Positions 43,944 through 52,285 of a stretch of 64,000 nt of DNA are shown here, piece after piece; the first letter of the stretch is position 1; the number at the start of each line of letters is the position of its first letter. The DNA lies in the NCBI RefSeq assembly GCF_002006345.1, contig NZ_LZZM01000098.1, positions 1 through 64,000 on the forward strand, read 5' to 3'. The DNA comes from Clostridium puniceum. GTDB lineage: Bacteria > Bacillota > Clostridia > Clostridiales > Clostridiaceae. Position numbers and translations under genes: made by a program. Below the pieces are notes generated by a model. That model was not told where the DNA came from, searched no databases, and was given only the letters and a program-made list of their open reading frames with translations.

Positions 43944-44567
43944 TTGAACAAAATTTCATTTAATAAAAAATTAATCATAGGTGTTCTAATTTTTGCTCCC
44001 ATATTCATTATTTCATTAGTTATTTTATTTAGGAATTTTATTAGTCCCTCAAATGAAAGTATTATTAATGAATTGAGGAATACGAAATTATATAGCAGCA
44101 AAGTAAATTATGTATTTAAAAATTCAAAATCACAATTTGAAGAAAATACAATTCAGTATTATAGTTTTGATAAAGGAGCTAGGATAGAATTTAAAGATGG
44201 GTACGAGAGAGTTAAAGTATATAAGGGAGGCGAAATCAAGGTAAAAGAAAATAGTGATGGGGAATATATTCTTAACAAGGATATAGATACAATTTATCCA
44301 CTAGCATTTATAGAAAATATTTTATCAAGTTTAGAAAATGCTGAAATTAAAGAGGTTAAGACTGAATGGAGTGATTCAATTTATTTGCAAGTTGATATCA
44401 CATATAATAGTAATAATAAACATTTAAATAAGGCTGAGTTTTTTGTAGACAAAGATAAAGGGGTTCCAGTTTTATTAAAGATTTTAGATGATGATAATAA
44501 AGAAAGAATAATAATAACTTATAAAGATTTTAAAAAAGAAAAAAGCCTAAGTGATAATTTGTTTTAA
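43944..44567 (+). CDS. GerS/LolA-like membrane-anchored protein
   Basis: A 207-residue protein with an N-terminal membrane helix (about 9-30, LIIGVLIFAPIFIISLVILF) and an extracytoplasmic beta-rich domain: YSSKVNYVFKNSKSQFEENT, ARIEFKDGYERVKVYKGGEI, AEFFVDKDKGVPVLLKILDD. This fits the lipoprotein-carrier-like fold of clostridial GerS proteins, which help spore germination. There is no lipobox cysteine, unlike GerS of C. difficile, so it would be held by its helix. The start codon is TTG, with ggagga 9 nt upstream. In many clostridia an alanine racemase gene follows; here it does not. Confidence 0.65.
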   Translation: MNKISFNKKLIIGVLIFAPIFIISLVILFRNFISPSNESIINELRNTKLYSSKVNYVFKNSKSQFEENTIQYYSFDKGARIEFKDGYERVKVYKGGEIKVKENSDGEYILNKDIDTIYPLAFIENILSSLENAEIKEVKTEWSDSIYLQVDITYNSNNKHLNKAEFFVDKDKGVPVLLKILDDDNKERIIITYKDFKKEKSLSDNLF

Positions 44568-44735
44568 AAGAATAAGTTTATTAAAATTGAAATAAGGCCC
44601 GCATTAACATTAAAAATGATATACTATGTTTTAAAGAATTTATGAAGTACATACATAAGTTGTAAGAAAACTTATGATTAAGGAATCGAAAATAAATAAA
44701 TATCTATAAGATGACAAATAAGTAATCTAAATCCT

Positions 44736-44765
44736 TTGACAGGTTGACATAATTTGCAATATAAT
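44736..44765 (+). promoter_or_regulatory. Promoter of the toxin-antitoxin pair
   Basis: TTGACA (44736-44741) and TATAAT (44760-44765) with 18-nt spacing, about 42 nt before the antitoxin start. The TA pair therefore need not depend on the acpS transcript. Confidence 0.75.
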
Positions 44766-44806
44766 CATAGTTAAGAAGAACTTTTTACTGCTATGGAGGC
44801 GAAACT

Positions 44807-45073
44807 ATGTCAATAATTAGTCTAAATAATATGAAAAACAAAAATATAAAAAGTAGTCAAATTAAAAAAAAGGATAAAATTAAAAAAAGTAGTGGAATTA
44901 TGGAGAACTCGTTAATACAATATATTAACGAAGGATTTTCAGCAGATTTTGAAGAGCTGATGAAAAATGGTTATCAAGATATGGCTGAAATAAATTTAGA
45001 ATATTCTAAATTAGGTTTTGAGTATATGTTAGACGATGTTAATGAGTATGAGGCATGGATTTGCGGAGTGTGA
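44807..45073 (+). CDS. ndoAI: Antitoxin of an EndoA/MazF-type pair, divergent N-terminus
   Basis: An 88-residue protein directly upstream of the MazF-type toxin. Its C-terminal half, ELMKNGYQDMAEINLEYSKL followed by GFEYMLDDVNEYEAWICG, resembles the toxin-binding half of EndoAI-type antitoxins (RRGYMEMAKINL in B. subtilis). The N-terminal ~45 residues are lysine-rich (for example KSSQIKKKDKIKKSSG) and do not show an obvious ribbon-helix-helix, so DNA binding is uncertain. The ribosome site is ggaggcg. The gap to the toxin gene is 10 nt. Confidence 0.8.
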   Translation: MSIISLNNMKNKNIKSSQIKKKDKIKKSSGIMENSLIQYINEGFSADFEELMKNGYQDMAEINLEYSKLGFEYMLDDVNEYEAWICGV

Positions 45074-45083
45074 TTAATTAAAA

Positions 45084-45437
45084 ATGGCAAACATTGTGGT
45101 AAAAAGAGGGGAAATTTTCTATGCGGATTTAAGTCCAGTCATAGGATCAGAACAGGGAGGTATAAGACCTGTTATTATAATACAAAATGATATTGGGAAT
45201 AGATATAGTCCGACAGTTATTGTAGCTGCAATAACATCGCAAATAAATAAAGCTAAGCTTCCTATTCATGTTGAAATTTCATCAGAAGAATATGGATTAA
45301 ATAGAGATTCTGTTGTCTTACTAGAACAGATAAGAACATTAGATAAGAGAAGATTAAAAGAAAAAATTGGACATATGACTGATGCTGACATGAAAAAAGT
45401 TGATAAGGCGTTATTGGTTAGTTTAAATTTAAATTAA
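45084..45437 (+). CDS. ndoA: MazF/EndoA-type mRNA interferase toxin
   Basis: A 117-residue endoribonuclease. [32 protein letters not shown] and [19 protein letters not shown] are nearly the clostridial/Bacillus EndoA sequence, which cuts RNA at UACAU-type sites. [17 protein letters not shown] is the conserved C-terminal helix. It is the second gene of the module; its own ribosome site is weak, so it probably relies on coupling with the antitoxin. A terminator follows. Confidence 0.95.
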   Translation: MANIVVKRGEIFYADLSPVIGSEQGGIRPVIIIQNDIGNRYSPTVIVAAITSQINKAKLPIHVEISSEEYGLNRDSVVLLEQIRTLDKRRLKEKIGHMTDADMKKVDKALLVSLNLN

Positions 45438-45443
45438 ATAATT

Positions 45444-45486
45444 AAGGGTAGTGTAAATAATAATTTTTATTTATGCTACTCTTTTT
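45444..45486 (+). terminator. Terminator of the toxin-antitoxin unit
   Basis: Stem aagggtagtgtaaat/atttatgctactctt (with G-T pairs) followed by Ts. Confidence 0.75.
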
Positions 45487-45637
45487 ATGTGTTTTAATAT
45501 TCTATATGCTGGCAAAAAGGAAAAAAGTATATCACATTTATGAATAGAGTATACAAATAAAAATTTCTATGTTAGAATAAGTATGTTAAAAATGAAACAT
45601 ACTATGAATGTGCAAATTAATAATAGGGGGTCTATTA

Positions 45638-46459
45638 ATGAATAAACAATACGAACTTGAAGAAATGTCAAAGTTAATAAGAAAAGATATAGTATCTATG
45701 TTGACAGAATCAGCATCAGGTCATCCAGGAGGCTCTTTATCAATAGCTGATATTATGACTGTGTTATTCTTTAAAGAAATGAATATAAGCACATCTAATC
45801 CAAAGGATCCTAATAGAGATAGATTTGTTTTATCAAAGGGTCATGCAGCACCAGCATTATATAGTGCTTTAGCTAGAAAGGGATACTTAGAAATAGATGA
45901 ATTAAAAACTTTAAGGCAAACCAATTCAAGATTACAAGGTCATCCTAATATGAATGATTTACCAGGAATTGATATGTCTACAGGATCACTTGGTCAAGGG
46001 ATTTCTGCTGCTGTAGGAATGGCTTTAGCAGGAAAACTTGATAAAAAAGATTACAGAGTTTATGCTATAATGGGAGATGGAGAACTTGAAGAAGGTCAAG
46101 TCTGGGAAGCAGCTATGTCAGCGGCTCACTATAAATTAGATAATTTAACTGCATTTATAGATAATAATGGATTACAAATAGATGGTAATATAGAAGATGT
46201 AATGAATCCAGGTCCAATAGATAAAAAATTTGAAGCTTTTGGATGGAATGTTTTAAAAATTAATGGACATGATTACGATGAAATTATAAATTCAATTTCA
46301 AAAGCAAAAGAATTTAAAGGAAAGCCAACTGCTGTTATATGTAATACTATAAAAGGTAAAGGTGTTTCATTTATGGAAAATCAAGCAGGATGGCATGGAA
46401 CAGCTCCAAGCAAAGAACAATGTGAGCAAGCATTAAAGGAAATTGGAGGAGAAAACTAA
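45638..46459 (+). CDS. Transketolase, N-terminal subunit
   Basis: A 273-residue half-transketolase that binds thiamine diphosphate. [32 protein letters not shown] and the TPP/Mg motif [20 protein letters not shown] are intact. Together with the next gene it forms the split transketolase of anaerobic Firmicutes, acting in the non-oxidative pentose phosphate pathway. ATG at 45638 follows aataggggg; the in-frame upstream codons lack a site. Its stop overlaps the start of the partner by one base. Confidence 0.95.
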   Translation: MNKQYELEEMSKLIRKDIVSMLTESASGHPGGSLSIADIMTVLFFKEMNISTSNPKDPNRDRFVLSKGHAAPALYSALARKGYLEIDELKTLRQTNSRLQGHPNMNDLPGIDMSTGSLGQGISAAVGMALAGKLDKKDYRVYAIMGDGELEEGQVWEAAMSAAHYKLDNLTAFIDNNGLQIDGNIEDVMNPGPIDKKFEAFGWNVLKINGHDYDEIINSISKAKEFKGKPTAVICNTIKGKGVSFMENQAGWHGTAPSKEQCEQALKEIGGEN

Positions 46460-47403
46460 TGGGAAATAAAATAGCAACTAGAGAAGCTTATGGTAAAGCT
46501 TTAGCAAAACTTTCGAATTTGAATGAAAATGTTGTAGTCTTAGATGCGGATTTATCAAAATCAACTAAAACGGCAGATTTTAAAGCCTTAGCACCAGAAA
46601 GATTTATAAATATGGGAATAGCAGAATCAAACATGATGGGAGTTGCAGCTGGACTTTCAACTTGTGGAAAAATTCCATTTGCTAGCACATTTGCAATGTT
46701 TGCGGCAGGAAGAGCTTTTGAACAAATTAGAAATTCAATATGCTATCCAAAGCTAAATGTTAAGATTTGTGCAACACATGCAGGATTAACAGTTGGAGAA
46801 GATGGAGCGACGCATCAATCAATCGAAGATATATCATTAATGAGAAGTATTCCAAACATGATAGTAATTAATCCAGCAGATGCCATAGAGACAGAAGCTG
46901 CAATACTTGCAGTAGCAGAATATAATGGACCTTGTTATGTGAGATTAGGAAGATTAGCCGTTAGTGTTATAAATGATAATGACAACTATAAATTTGAAAT
47001 TGGAAAAGGAGTAACACTAGCACAAGGTAATGATGTTACTATAGTATCAACTGGTATGATGGTTGAGCTTGCTTTGGAAGCTAAAGAAGAATTAGCTAAA
47101 GAGGGAATTAATGCAAGAGTTATAAATATACATACAATAAAGCCTATTGATAAACAATTATTAATTAATGCAGCTAAGGAAACTGGTGCGATAGTTACGG
47201 TAGAAGAACATAGTATAATTGGTGGCTTAGGTTCAGGAGTTGCAGAAGTTGTGACAGAAGAATATCCAATTCCTGTAGTGAAAGTGGGAATAAAAGATAC
47301 TTTTGGTGAAAGTGGAAAACCAAATGAGCTTTTAAAAGCTTATGGATTAACAACAGAAGCCATAGTAGAGCATAGTAAGAAAGCTATTTTATTAAAAAAG
47401 TAA
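46459..47403 (+). CDS. Transketolase, C-terminal subunit
   Basis: A 314-residue protein with the pyrimidine-binding and C-terminal transketolase domains: FINMGIAESNMMGVAAGLST (the catalytic Glu that activates TPP), GEDGATHQSIEDISLMRSIP and VTVEEHSIIGGLGSGVAEVV. It completes the heterodimeric transketolase with the preceding gene; a 1-nt overlap gives coupled translation. A terminator follows. Confidence 0.95.
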   Translation: MGNKIATREAYGKALAKLSNLNENVVVLDADLSKSTKTADFKALAPERFINMGIAESNMMGVAAGLSTCGKIPFASTFAMFAAGRAFEQIRNSICYPKLNVKICATHAGLTVGEDGATHQSIEDISLMRSIPNMIVINPADAIETEAAILAVAEYNGPCYVRLGRLAVSVINDNDNYKFEIGKGVTLAQGNDVTIVSTGMMVELALEAKEELAKEGINARVINIHTIKPIDKQLLINAAKETGAIVTVEEHSIIGGLGSGVAEVVTEEYPIPVVKVGIKDTFGESGKPNELLKAYGLTTEAIVEHSKKAILLKK

Positions 47404-47470
47404 TTAAATTATTAATATAAAATAGATATAAAACAATTTAAGAGTGAGTATAATAGAATATATTAAGGAC

Positions 47471-47514
47471 ACAGGATATAGAGTTATGAAATAGCTATAT
47501 ATCCTGTATTTTTT
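47471..47514 (+). terminator. Terminator of the transketolase operon
   Basis: Stem acaggatata/tatatcctgt with a loop of about 17 nt and six Ts. Confidence 0.8.
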
Positions 47515-47530
47515 AATGTGAAAAAATATA

Positions 47531-47683
47531 CACCTATAAAAAGAGTGCGAAGCACAATTAAGAACATTTCACCTATAAAAAGAGTGCGAAGCACAATTAA
47601 GAACATTTCACCTATAAAAAGAGTGCGAAGCACAATTAAGAACATTTCACCTATAAAAAGAGTGCGAAGCACAATTAAGAACT
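47531..47683. repeat. Tandem repeat, four copies of a 39-bp unit
   Basis: Copies start at 47531, 47570, 47609 and 47648 and are identical over the first ~34 bases; the fourth ends early. Each unit contains gtgcgaagcac, a perfect 4-bp hairpin with a GAA loop; on the minus strand each reads as a small stem followed by five Ts. There are no spacers. A minus-strand frame of 67 codons over this region is only the repeat translated. Confidence 0.95.
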
Positions 47684-47686
47684 TCA

Positions 47687-47967
47687 TTCATATATAAAAA
47701 GGAAAAAATTGATAAAGTTTAGTAATAGAGAGTATAATTGATAATGTATAAGTTATAATTGATAATTAGGGATAAAATAATTATGGAGTTTTTAAATATA
47801 TTTCTAAGAAAAAACTGAGTTTTTTACACAAATTGTAAGAGTGTGTCTTGAAGGGCAGCGATTGTAAAGTGTAAATTGAAAATTAGAACATAGTCCAACA
47901 GTTTATCTTAATTGAATAAACAAAAATAAAAAAAGAAAAACTATAAAAAAGGGGAAGGAAGATAGAT
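47687..47967. other. Intergenic region before the YitT gene
   Basis: No gene is seen. AT-rich DNA between the tandem repeat and the YitT-family gene, presumably with the promoter of the latter. Confidence 0.4.
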
Positions 47968-48816
47968 ATGAATTTAGAAAAATTTAAAGAGTACGTAATA
48001 ATAACATTAGGAATAATATTAGTTGCACTATCAGTAGAATATTTTTATGCTCCTAATAATATTGCAGCAGGTGGAGTAACAGGAGCAGCTATAGTGATAA
48101 ATGCAGTTATGCCCAATTTGTCAATTGGAATGTTAACTTTAGTTCTAAATGTAGTTTTATTCATAGTTGCATTTGCATTTATTGATGGAAGGTTTGGAGT
48201 TAAGACAATTTATGCGAGTTTGGGATTATCTGTAATATTGTGGATTATAGAAAAGTTTTTTAATCCAATAGCTGTAACTAATGATTTAATGATGGCTACT
48301 GTATTTGGAACATTAATTTCAGCAATTGGTATGGCATTTGTATTTAATGAAAATGCATCAACTGGAGGAACTGATATATTAGCTAAAATTTTAAATAAAT
48401 TCTTTCATTTAGATATAGGAAAATCACTATTAGTAGTAGATTTTATAATAACTTTTGCAAGTATATTAGCATTTGGAATAAATGTAGGTTTATATTCTAT
48501 GTTAAGTGTAATATTGCTTGGTATAGTAGTAGATAGACTTATAGAGGGACTTAATGTTTGTAAAAGTGTATTTATAATAAGTAGAAAGAATGATGAAATA
48601 AGTAAATACATAATATACACTCTAGATAGAGGATGTACTTTTTTAAAAGGAATGGGAGCTTATACAAGTCAAGAAAATGATGTATTATATGCAGTTATAA
48701 GTAGAAATCAATTTATAAAGTTAAAGAAATTTATAAAAGAGATAGATCCCCAAGCCTTTATAACTGTAGGAGAAGTTCATGAAGTATTAGGTGAAGGATT
48801 TAAAGATATAGATTAA
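47968..48816 (+). CDS. YitT family membrane protein (DUF2179 C-terminus)
   Basis: A 282-residue protein with five or six N-terminal helices (NIAAGGVTGAAIVINAVMPN, FNENASTGGTDILAKILNKF) and a cytoplasmic DUF2179 domain from about 200 (IYTLDRGCTFLKGMGAYTSQ, DPQAFITVGEVHEVLGEGFK). This is the YitT/YpjC family, of uncertain transport function. The ribosome site is ggggaagg. It is monocistronic as far as visible. Confidence 0.92.
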   Translation: MNLEKFKEYVIITLGIILVALSVEYFYAPNNIAAGGVTGAAIVINAVMPNLSIGMLTLVLNVVLFIVAFAFIDGRFGVKTIYASLGLSVILWIIEKFFNPIAVTNDLMMATVFGTLISAIGMAFVFNENASTGGTDILAKILNKFFHLDIGKSLLVVDFIITFASILAFGINVGLYSMLSVILLGIVVDRLIEGLNVCKSVFIISRKNDEISKYIIYTLDRGCTFLKGMGAYTSQENDVLYAVISRNQFIKLKKFIKEIDPQAFITVGEVHEVLGEGFKDID

Positions 48817-49202
48817 TTTTGGAATATTAAGGTTAATATGTAAACAATAGCTTCATAATTTAATAAAATTGTATAACATTACAAAGTATTCTTATGTTAT
48901 AATTAACTTTGTAAGTTTTGCAATTTATTTGCAAGATATACGACTAAAGTGAAACTTTTTAAGTAAAAATTTATATTTTTAGATGAATTAAGTTTAATTT
49001 GTACTTTTAAAAGACTAATTACTTTTAATATGTACAATGTACTATACAAGGGCATGTGTATTTGCAGATAATAAAGGCAGCCTTAAGGTCACAATATAAT
49101 AAGATGAAGTACCAGTCTAGGCGAATTGCGTTTTTTACGAGAGCTAAAACAATGGAAGTTTTAAAATGGCTAGGCATAAGGAATATGAAGGAGTGTTTAA
49201 GT
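48817..49202. other. Region upstream of ftsE with an in-frame GC-richer stretch
   Basis: The segment 49056-49202 is open in the ftsE frame without stops and has unusual codons for this genome (agg, cga, gcg, acg). A GTG at 49056 has an aaggg motif just upstream. Whether it is an N-terminal extension, a separate small RNA or chance is unclear. 48817-49055 holds no gene that I can see. Confidence 0.3.
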
Positions 49203-49889
49203 ATGATCGAATTTAGAGGAATATCCAAAATTTATGATAATAATGTAAAAGCATTGTCAGACATTAACATAGAAATAGAAGCAGGAGAATTTGTGTTTTT
49301 AGTAGGACCAAGTGGATCTGGTAAATCTACATTTATAAAGATGATTTTAAAAGAGGTAGAACCTACTAATGGAAAGGTAATAGTTGGAGAGAAAGAGTTA
49401 TCTATGATTACTAGAAAACAGGTTCCTTATTATAGAAGAAAGATAGGAATGGTGTTCCAAGACTTTAGATTAATACAAAATCTTAATGTATATGAAAATG
49501 TTGCATTTGCAATGAGGGTTGTAGAAGCATCACCAAAAGATATTAGAAGAAGAGTACCAATGGTTCTGTCACTGGTTGGCTTATCTCATAAATATAAGAT
49601 GTTTCCTAATGAATTATCAGGAGGAGAGCAGCAAAGAGTTTCATTAGCAAGAGCATTGGTTAATAATCCATCTGTATTAATAGCTGATGAACCTACTGGT
49701 AATTTAGATCCAGACACAGCTCGTGAAATAATGTCATTACTTGAGGATATAAACAAAGCTGGAACCACTATTTTAATGGCTACTCATGCTAAAGAAATTG
49801 TTGACTATATGAAAAAAAGAGTTATAGCCATTGAAAAAGGTGAAATTGTCAGAGATGAAAAGAGAGGTAAGTACGAAGATGAAAATTAA
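49203..49889 (+). CDS. ftsE: Cell division ATP-binding protein FtsE
   Basis: A 228-residue ABC ATPase. Walker A is GPSGSGKST (about 35-43), signature ELSGGEQQRVSLARAL and Walker B VLIADEPTGNLD. With FtsX it forms the membrane complex that activates cell-wall hydrolases such as PcsB/CwlO. ATG at 49203 follows aaggagtg, and the resulting length equals the family norm. Its 3' end overlaps ftsX by 11 nt. Confidence 0.95.
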   Translation: MIEFRGISKIYDNNVKALSDINIEIEAGEFVFLVGPSGSGKSTFIKMILKEVEPTNGKVIVGEKELSMITRKQVPYYRRKIGMVFQDFRLIQNLNVYENVAFAMRVVEASPKDIRRRVPMVLSLVGLSHKYKMFPNELSGGEQQRVSLARALVNNPSVLIADEPTGNLDPDTAREIMSLLEDINKAGTTILMATHAKEIVDYMKKRVIAIEKGEIVRDEKRGKYEDEN

Positions 49890-50760
49890 TACTATTACAC
49901 ATTTTATTAAAGATGCATTTTTAAGTTTAAAGAGAAATAGAACTATCAGTATTGCTTCAATAATTACTGTTCTGATAACTTTCTTTGTTTTAGGAATATT
50001 TATGCTTGTTGCTGCTAATATCAGCAAAGGAATTAGTACAGTTCAAAATAAAGTTGAACTTAAAATTTATCTTAAAGATGATATAAAATTAATTGATCAA
50101 AGAGAAATTGAAATAAAATTAAGAGAATTTGATGGAGTTAAAGAAGTAATATATCAATCAAAGGAAGAAGAATATAATAATATAAAAGCAACTAATGAGG
50201 GATTAGTACAGGGATATACTTTTCAAACAAATCCATTCCCGGCATCATTTACTGTTAAGCTAGAAGCGCCAGAATACGCGGCTGCTGTAACAGACGGGAT
50301 AAAGGATTTTGAAGGGATTGACACAATTGGACAACAACAAGAATTAGTTGACAAGATTATTAAAGTAGTAAATGGTATTAAGGTGATTGGAATTGGATTA
50401 TTTGCTATATTAGTAGGGGTTTCAGTTTTCTTAATAATGAATACAACAAAATTAACTGTATATTCAAGAAGAAGAGAAGTTGGAATAATGAAATTTGTAG
50501 GTGCTACTGATTGGTTTATTAGATGGCCATTTGTTATAGAAGGTATGGTGATAGGGTTATTTGGAGCAACATTATCATGTGTAGTATTGTATTTTGCTTA
50601 TGATGCATTGGTAAGATGGGCTACTGGTCAGTTTTTATTTATAAGCCTTGTGCCAACAAGCTATATTTTATCAACATTATCATGGGAATTTATGCTTGGT
50701 GGAATAATAGTTGGTGGAACTGCAAGTATAATTGCCTTAAGAAAATTCTTAGTAGTATAA
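49879..50760 (+). CDS. ftsX: Cell division membrane protein FtsX
   Basis: A 293-residue membrane protein with the N-terminal helix (SIASIITVLITFFVLGIFML), an extracytoplasmic loop of about 100 residues, and the FtsX permease core with YSRRREVGIMKFVGATDWFI. It transmits ATP hydrolysis by FtsE to peptidoglycan hydrolases outside. ATG at 49879 follows agagaggt and overlaps the ftsE end. A CtpA protease gene comes next, after a region with an inverted repeat. Confidence 0.95.
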   Translation: MKINTITHFIKDAFLSLKRNRTISIASIITVLITFFVLGIFMLVAANISKGISTVQNKVELKIYLKDDIKLIDQREIEIKLREFDGVKEVIYQSKEEEYNNIKATNEGLVQGYTFQTNPFPASFTVKLEAPEYAAAVTDGIKDFEGIDTIGQQQELVDKIIKVVNGIKVIGIGLFAILVGVSVFLIMNTTKLTVYSRRREVGIMKFVGATDWFIRWPFVIEGMVIGLFGATLSCVVLYFAYDALVRWATGQFLFISLVPTSYILSTLSWEFMLGGIIVGGTASIIALRKFLVV

Positions 50761-50850
50761 TTTTTAAAAGTAAGTACAATATAATAAGTAATAAGAAAAA
50801 TAAACTCTAACACCATGTAATATTTAAGAAAAGTCAGTATTATAATCCAT

Positions 50851-50930
50851 TTAAGGCACATAAAAAGATAATAGTTAAGATAATGTATAGTATATATCTT
50901 TGGTCTGTTATTTTATTTAATGTGCCTTAA
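50851..50930 (+). repeat. Inverted repeat between ftsX and the CtpA gene
   Basis: Perfect 11-bp arms ttaaggcacat (50851-50861) and atgtgccttaa (50920-50930), separated by 58 nt that contain a further aaagata/tatcttt pairing. It may be a terminator or an RNA fold; there is no clear T tract. Confidence 0.5.
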
Positions 50931-50990
50931 TCTATAAAGATATTATATTGGAGTTATGTGTATAATCCATATGAAAGGAAGTCTTTATAG

Positions 50991-52274
50991 GTGCGTGATT
51001 CAAAAAATTATATATTTGCAAACAATAAAGTAAACAGGAAAAGAATAATAATACCAATGATCTCTTGTATAGCAATTTTTGCTTTGGTGGGAATTATTAG
51101 TTTTGTATCGTTTTGTGCAGGAAATTATGCTGCAACTAGAGGTATATTTTTAGTGAAAACACCATCAGAGCAAGTTCAAAGTACAGTGCAACAACTTAAT
51201 GATAGGAGCAAATATGCAGCACTTTTTCAAGTCAGAGATAAATTGATTGAAAAATTTGATGGAGATGTTGATGACAATAAACTTTTAGAAGGCGCTATTA
51301 AAGGAATGACAAATTCATTGAATGATCAATATACAATGTTTATGAATAAAGATGAATTTGCTGCGTTAATGAAGCAAAGCAGTGGTAATATTACAGGAAT
51401 AGGTGTTACTATAACTTCAAAAGATAACGAGTTAACAATTATTGATACAATTAAAGATTCACCAGCTGACAGGGCAGGATTAATAGCAAATGATGTTATA
51501 AAAAAAATAAATGATATAGAGCTATCTGGAGATGATTCTCAAAAGGCTGTATCTATAATTACAGAAGCTAAAAATTCAGAATTAAAACTAACAATTAAAA
51601 GAGTTGGTGTAGATGAATTTGATGTTAATATAGTTCCTGAAAAGGTGAAAATTAAATCTGTTGAAGGTTCAATGATAAATTCTAATATAGGGTATATTCG
51701 GATAAAAACTTTTATGAACGAAAATACAACAGAAGATTTTAAAAATACAATTGCAGATTTGAGATCACAGGGGATGAAGGGAATAATTTTGGATTTAAGA
51801 GAAAATCCAGGGGGATTATTAACGGAAGCAGTAGGTGTTGCTTCTCAGTTTATACCGAAGGATAAAATAATAACTTACACTATTGATAAGTATGGTAATA
51901 GATATGATTCAGTATCAATAGGTGGAGTGGCGGAAGGAACTCCTTTGGTTATATTAGTTAATGGAAACAGTGCTAGTGCTTCAGAAGTTGTTACAGGATC
52001 ATTAAGAGATTATAAATTAGCAACAATTATAGGTGAAACTACTTTTGGAAAAGGAATAGTGCAGCAGTCGTTTAAATTTAGTGATGAAATTGGTGGACTT
52101 AAAGTAACTATTTCTAAGTATTATACACCAAATGGTGAAAATATTCATAAAAAAGGAATAACACCAGAGGTTGAAATTAAAACACCTGTAGGTATAGATG
52201 AAAATGCATATGATAAAAATACAGATGAACAGTTAAAGGCAGCAATGGAAAAAATACAAGAAAAGGTGCAGTAG
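50991..52274 (+). CDS. Carboxyl-terminal processing protease (CtpA, S41)
   Basis: A 427-residue protease with an N-terminal membrane anchor (about 19-45), a PDZ domain (about 130-205, with GIGVTITS and DSPADRAGL) and an S41 catalytic core: LDLRENPGGLLTEA, the serine in NGNSASASE (327-331) and the lysine in GETTFGKGIVQ (Lys354). It cleaves extracytoplasmic substrates; in Bacillus the relative CtpB, found beside ftsEX, acts in sporulation signalling. Start codon GTG, with aaaggaag upstream. Confidence 0.93.
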   Translation: MRDSKNYIFANNKVNRKRIIIPMISCIAIFALVGIISFVSFCAGNYAATRGIFLVKTPSEQVQSTVQQLNDRSKYAALFQVRDKLIEKFDGDVDDNKLLEGAIKGMTNSLNDQYTMFMNKDEFAALMKQSSGNITGIGVTITSKDNELTIIDTIKDSPADRAGLIANDVIKKINDIELSGDDSQKAVSIITEAKNSELKLTIKRVGVDEFDVNIVPEKVKIKSVEGSMINSNIGYIRIKTFMNENTTEDFKNTIADLRSQGMKGIILDLRENPGGLLTEAVGVASQFIPKDKIITYTIDKYGNRYDSVSIGGVAEGTPLVILVNGNSASASEVVTGSLRDYKLATIIGETTFGKGIVQQSFKFSDEIGGLKVTISKYYTPNGENIHKKGITPEVEIKTPVGIDENAYDKNTDEQLKAAMEKIQEKVQ

Positions 52275-52285
52275 GGGGAAATAAA

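Noticed and set aside
47531-47683. Possible CRISPR array
   Set aside because: The units are contiguous and identical with no unique spacers, and no cas genes are nearby. The Cas4-like domain at 28903 is part of a helicase, far away.
47484-47687. Minus-strand frame of 67 codons with a 13-residue repeat
   Set aside because: It is the 39-bp tandem repeat translated; 39 is divisible by three so a frame stays open. There is no ribosome site.
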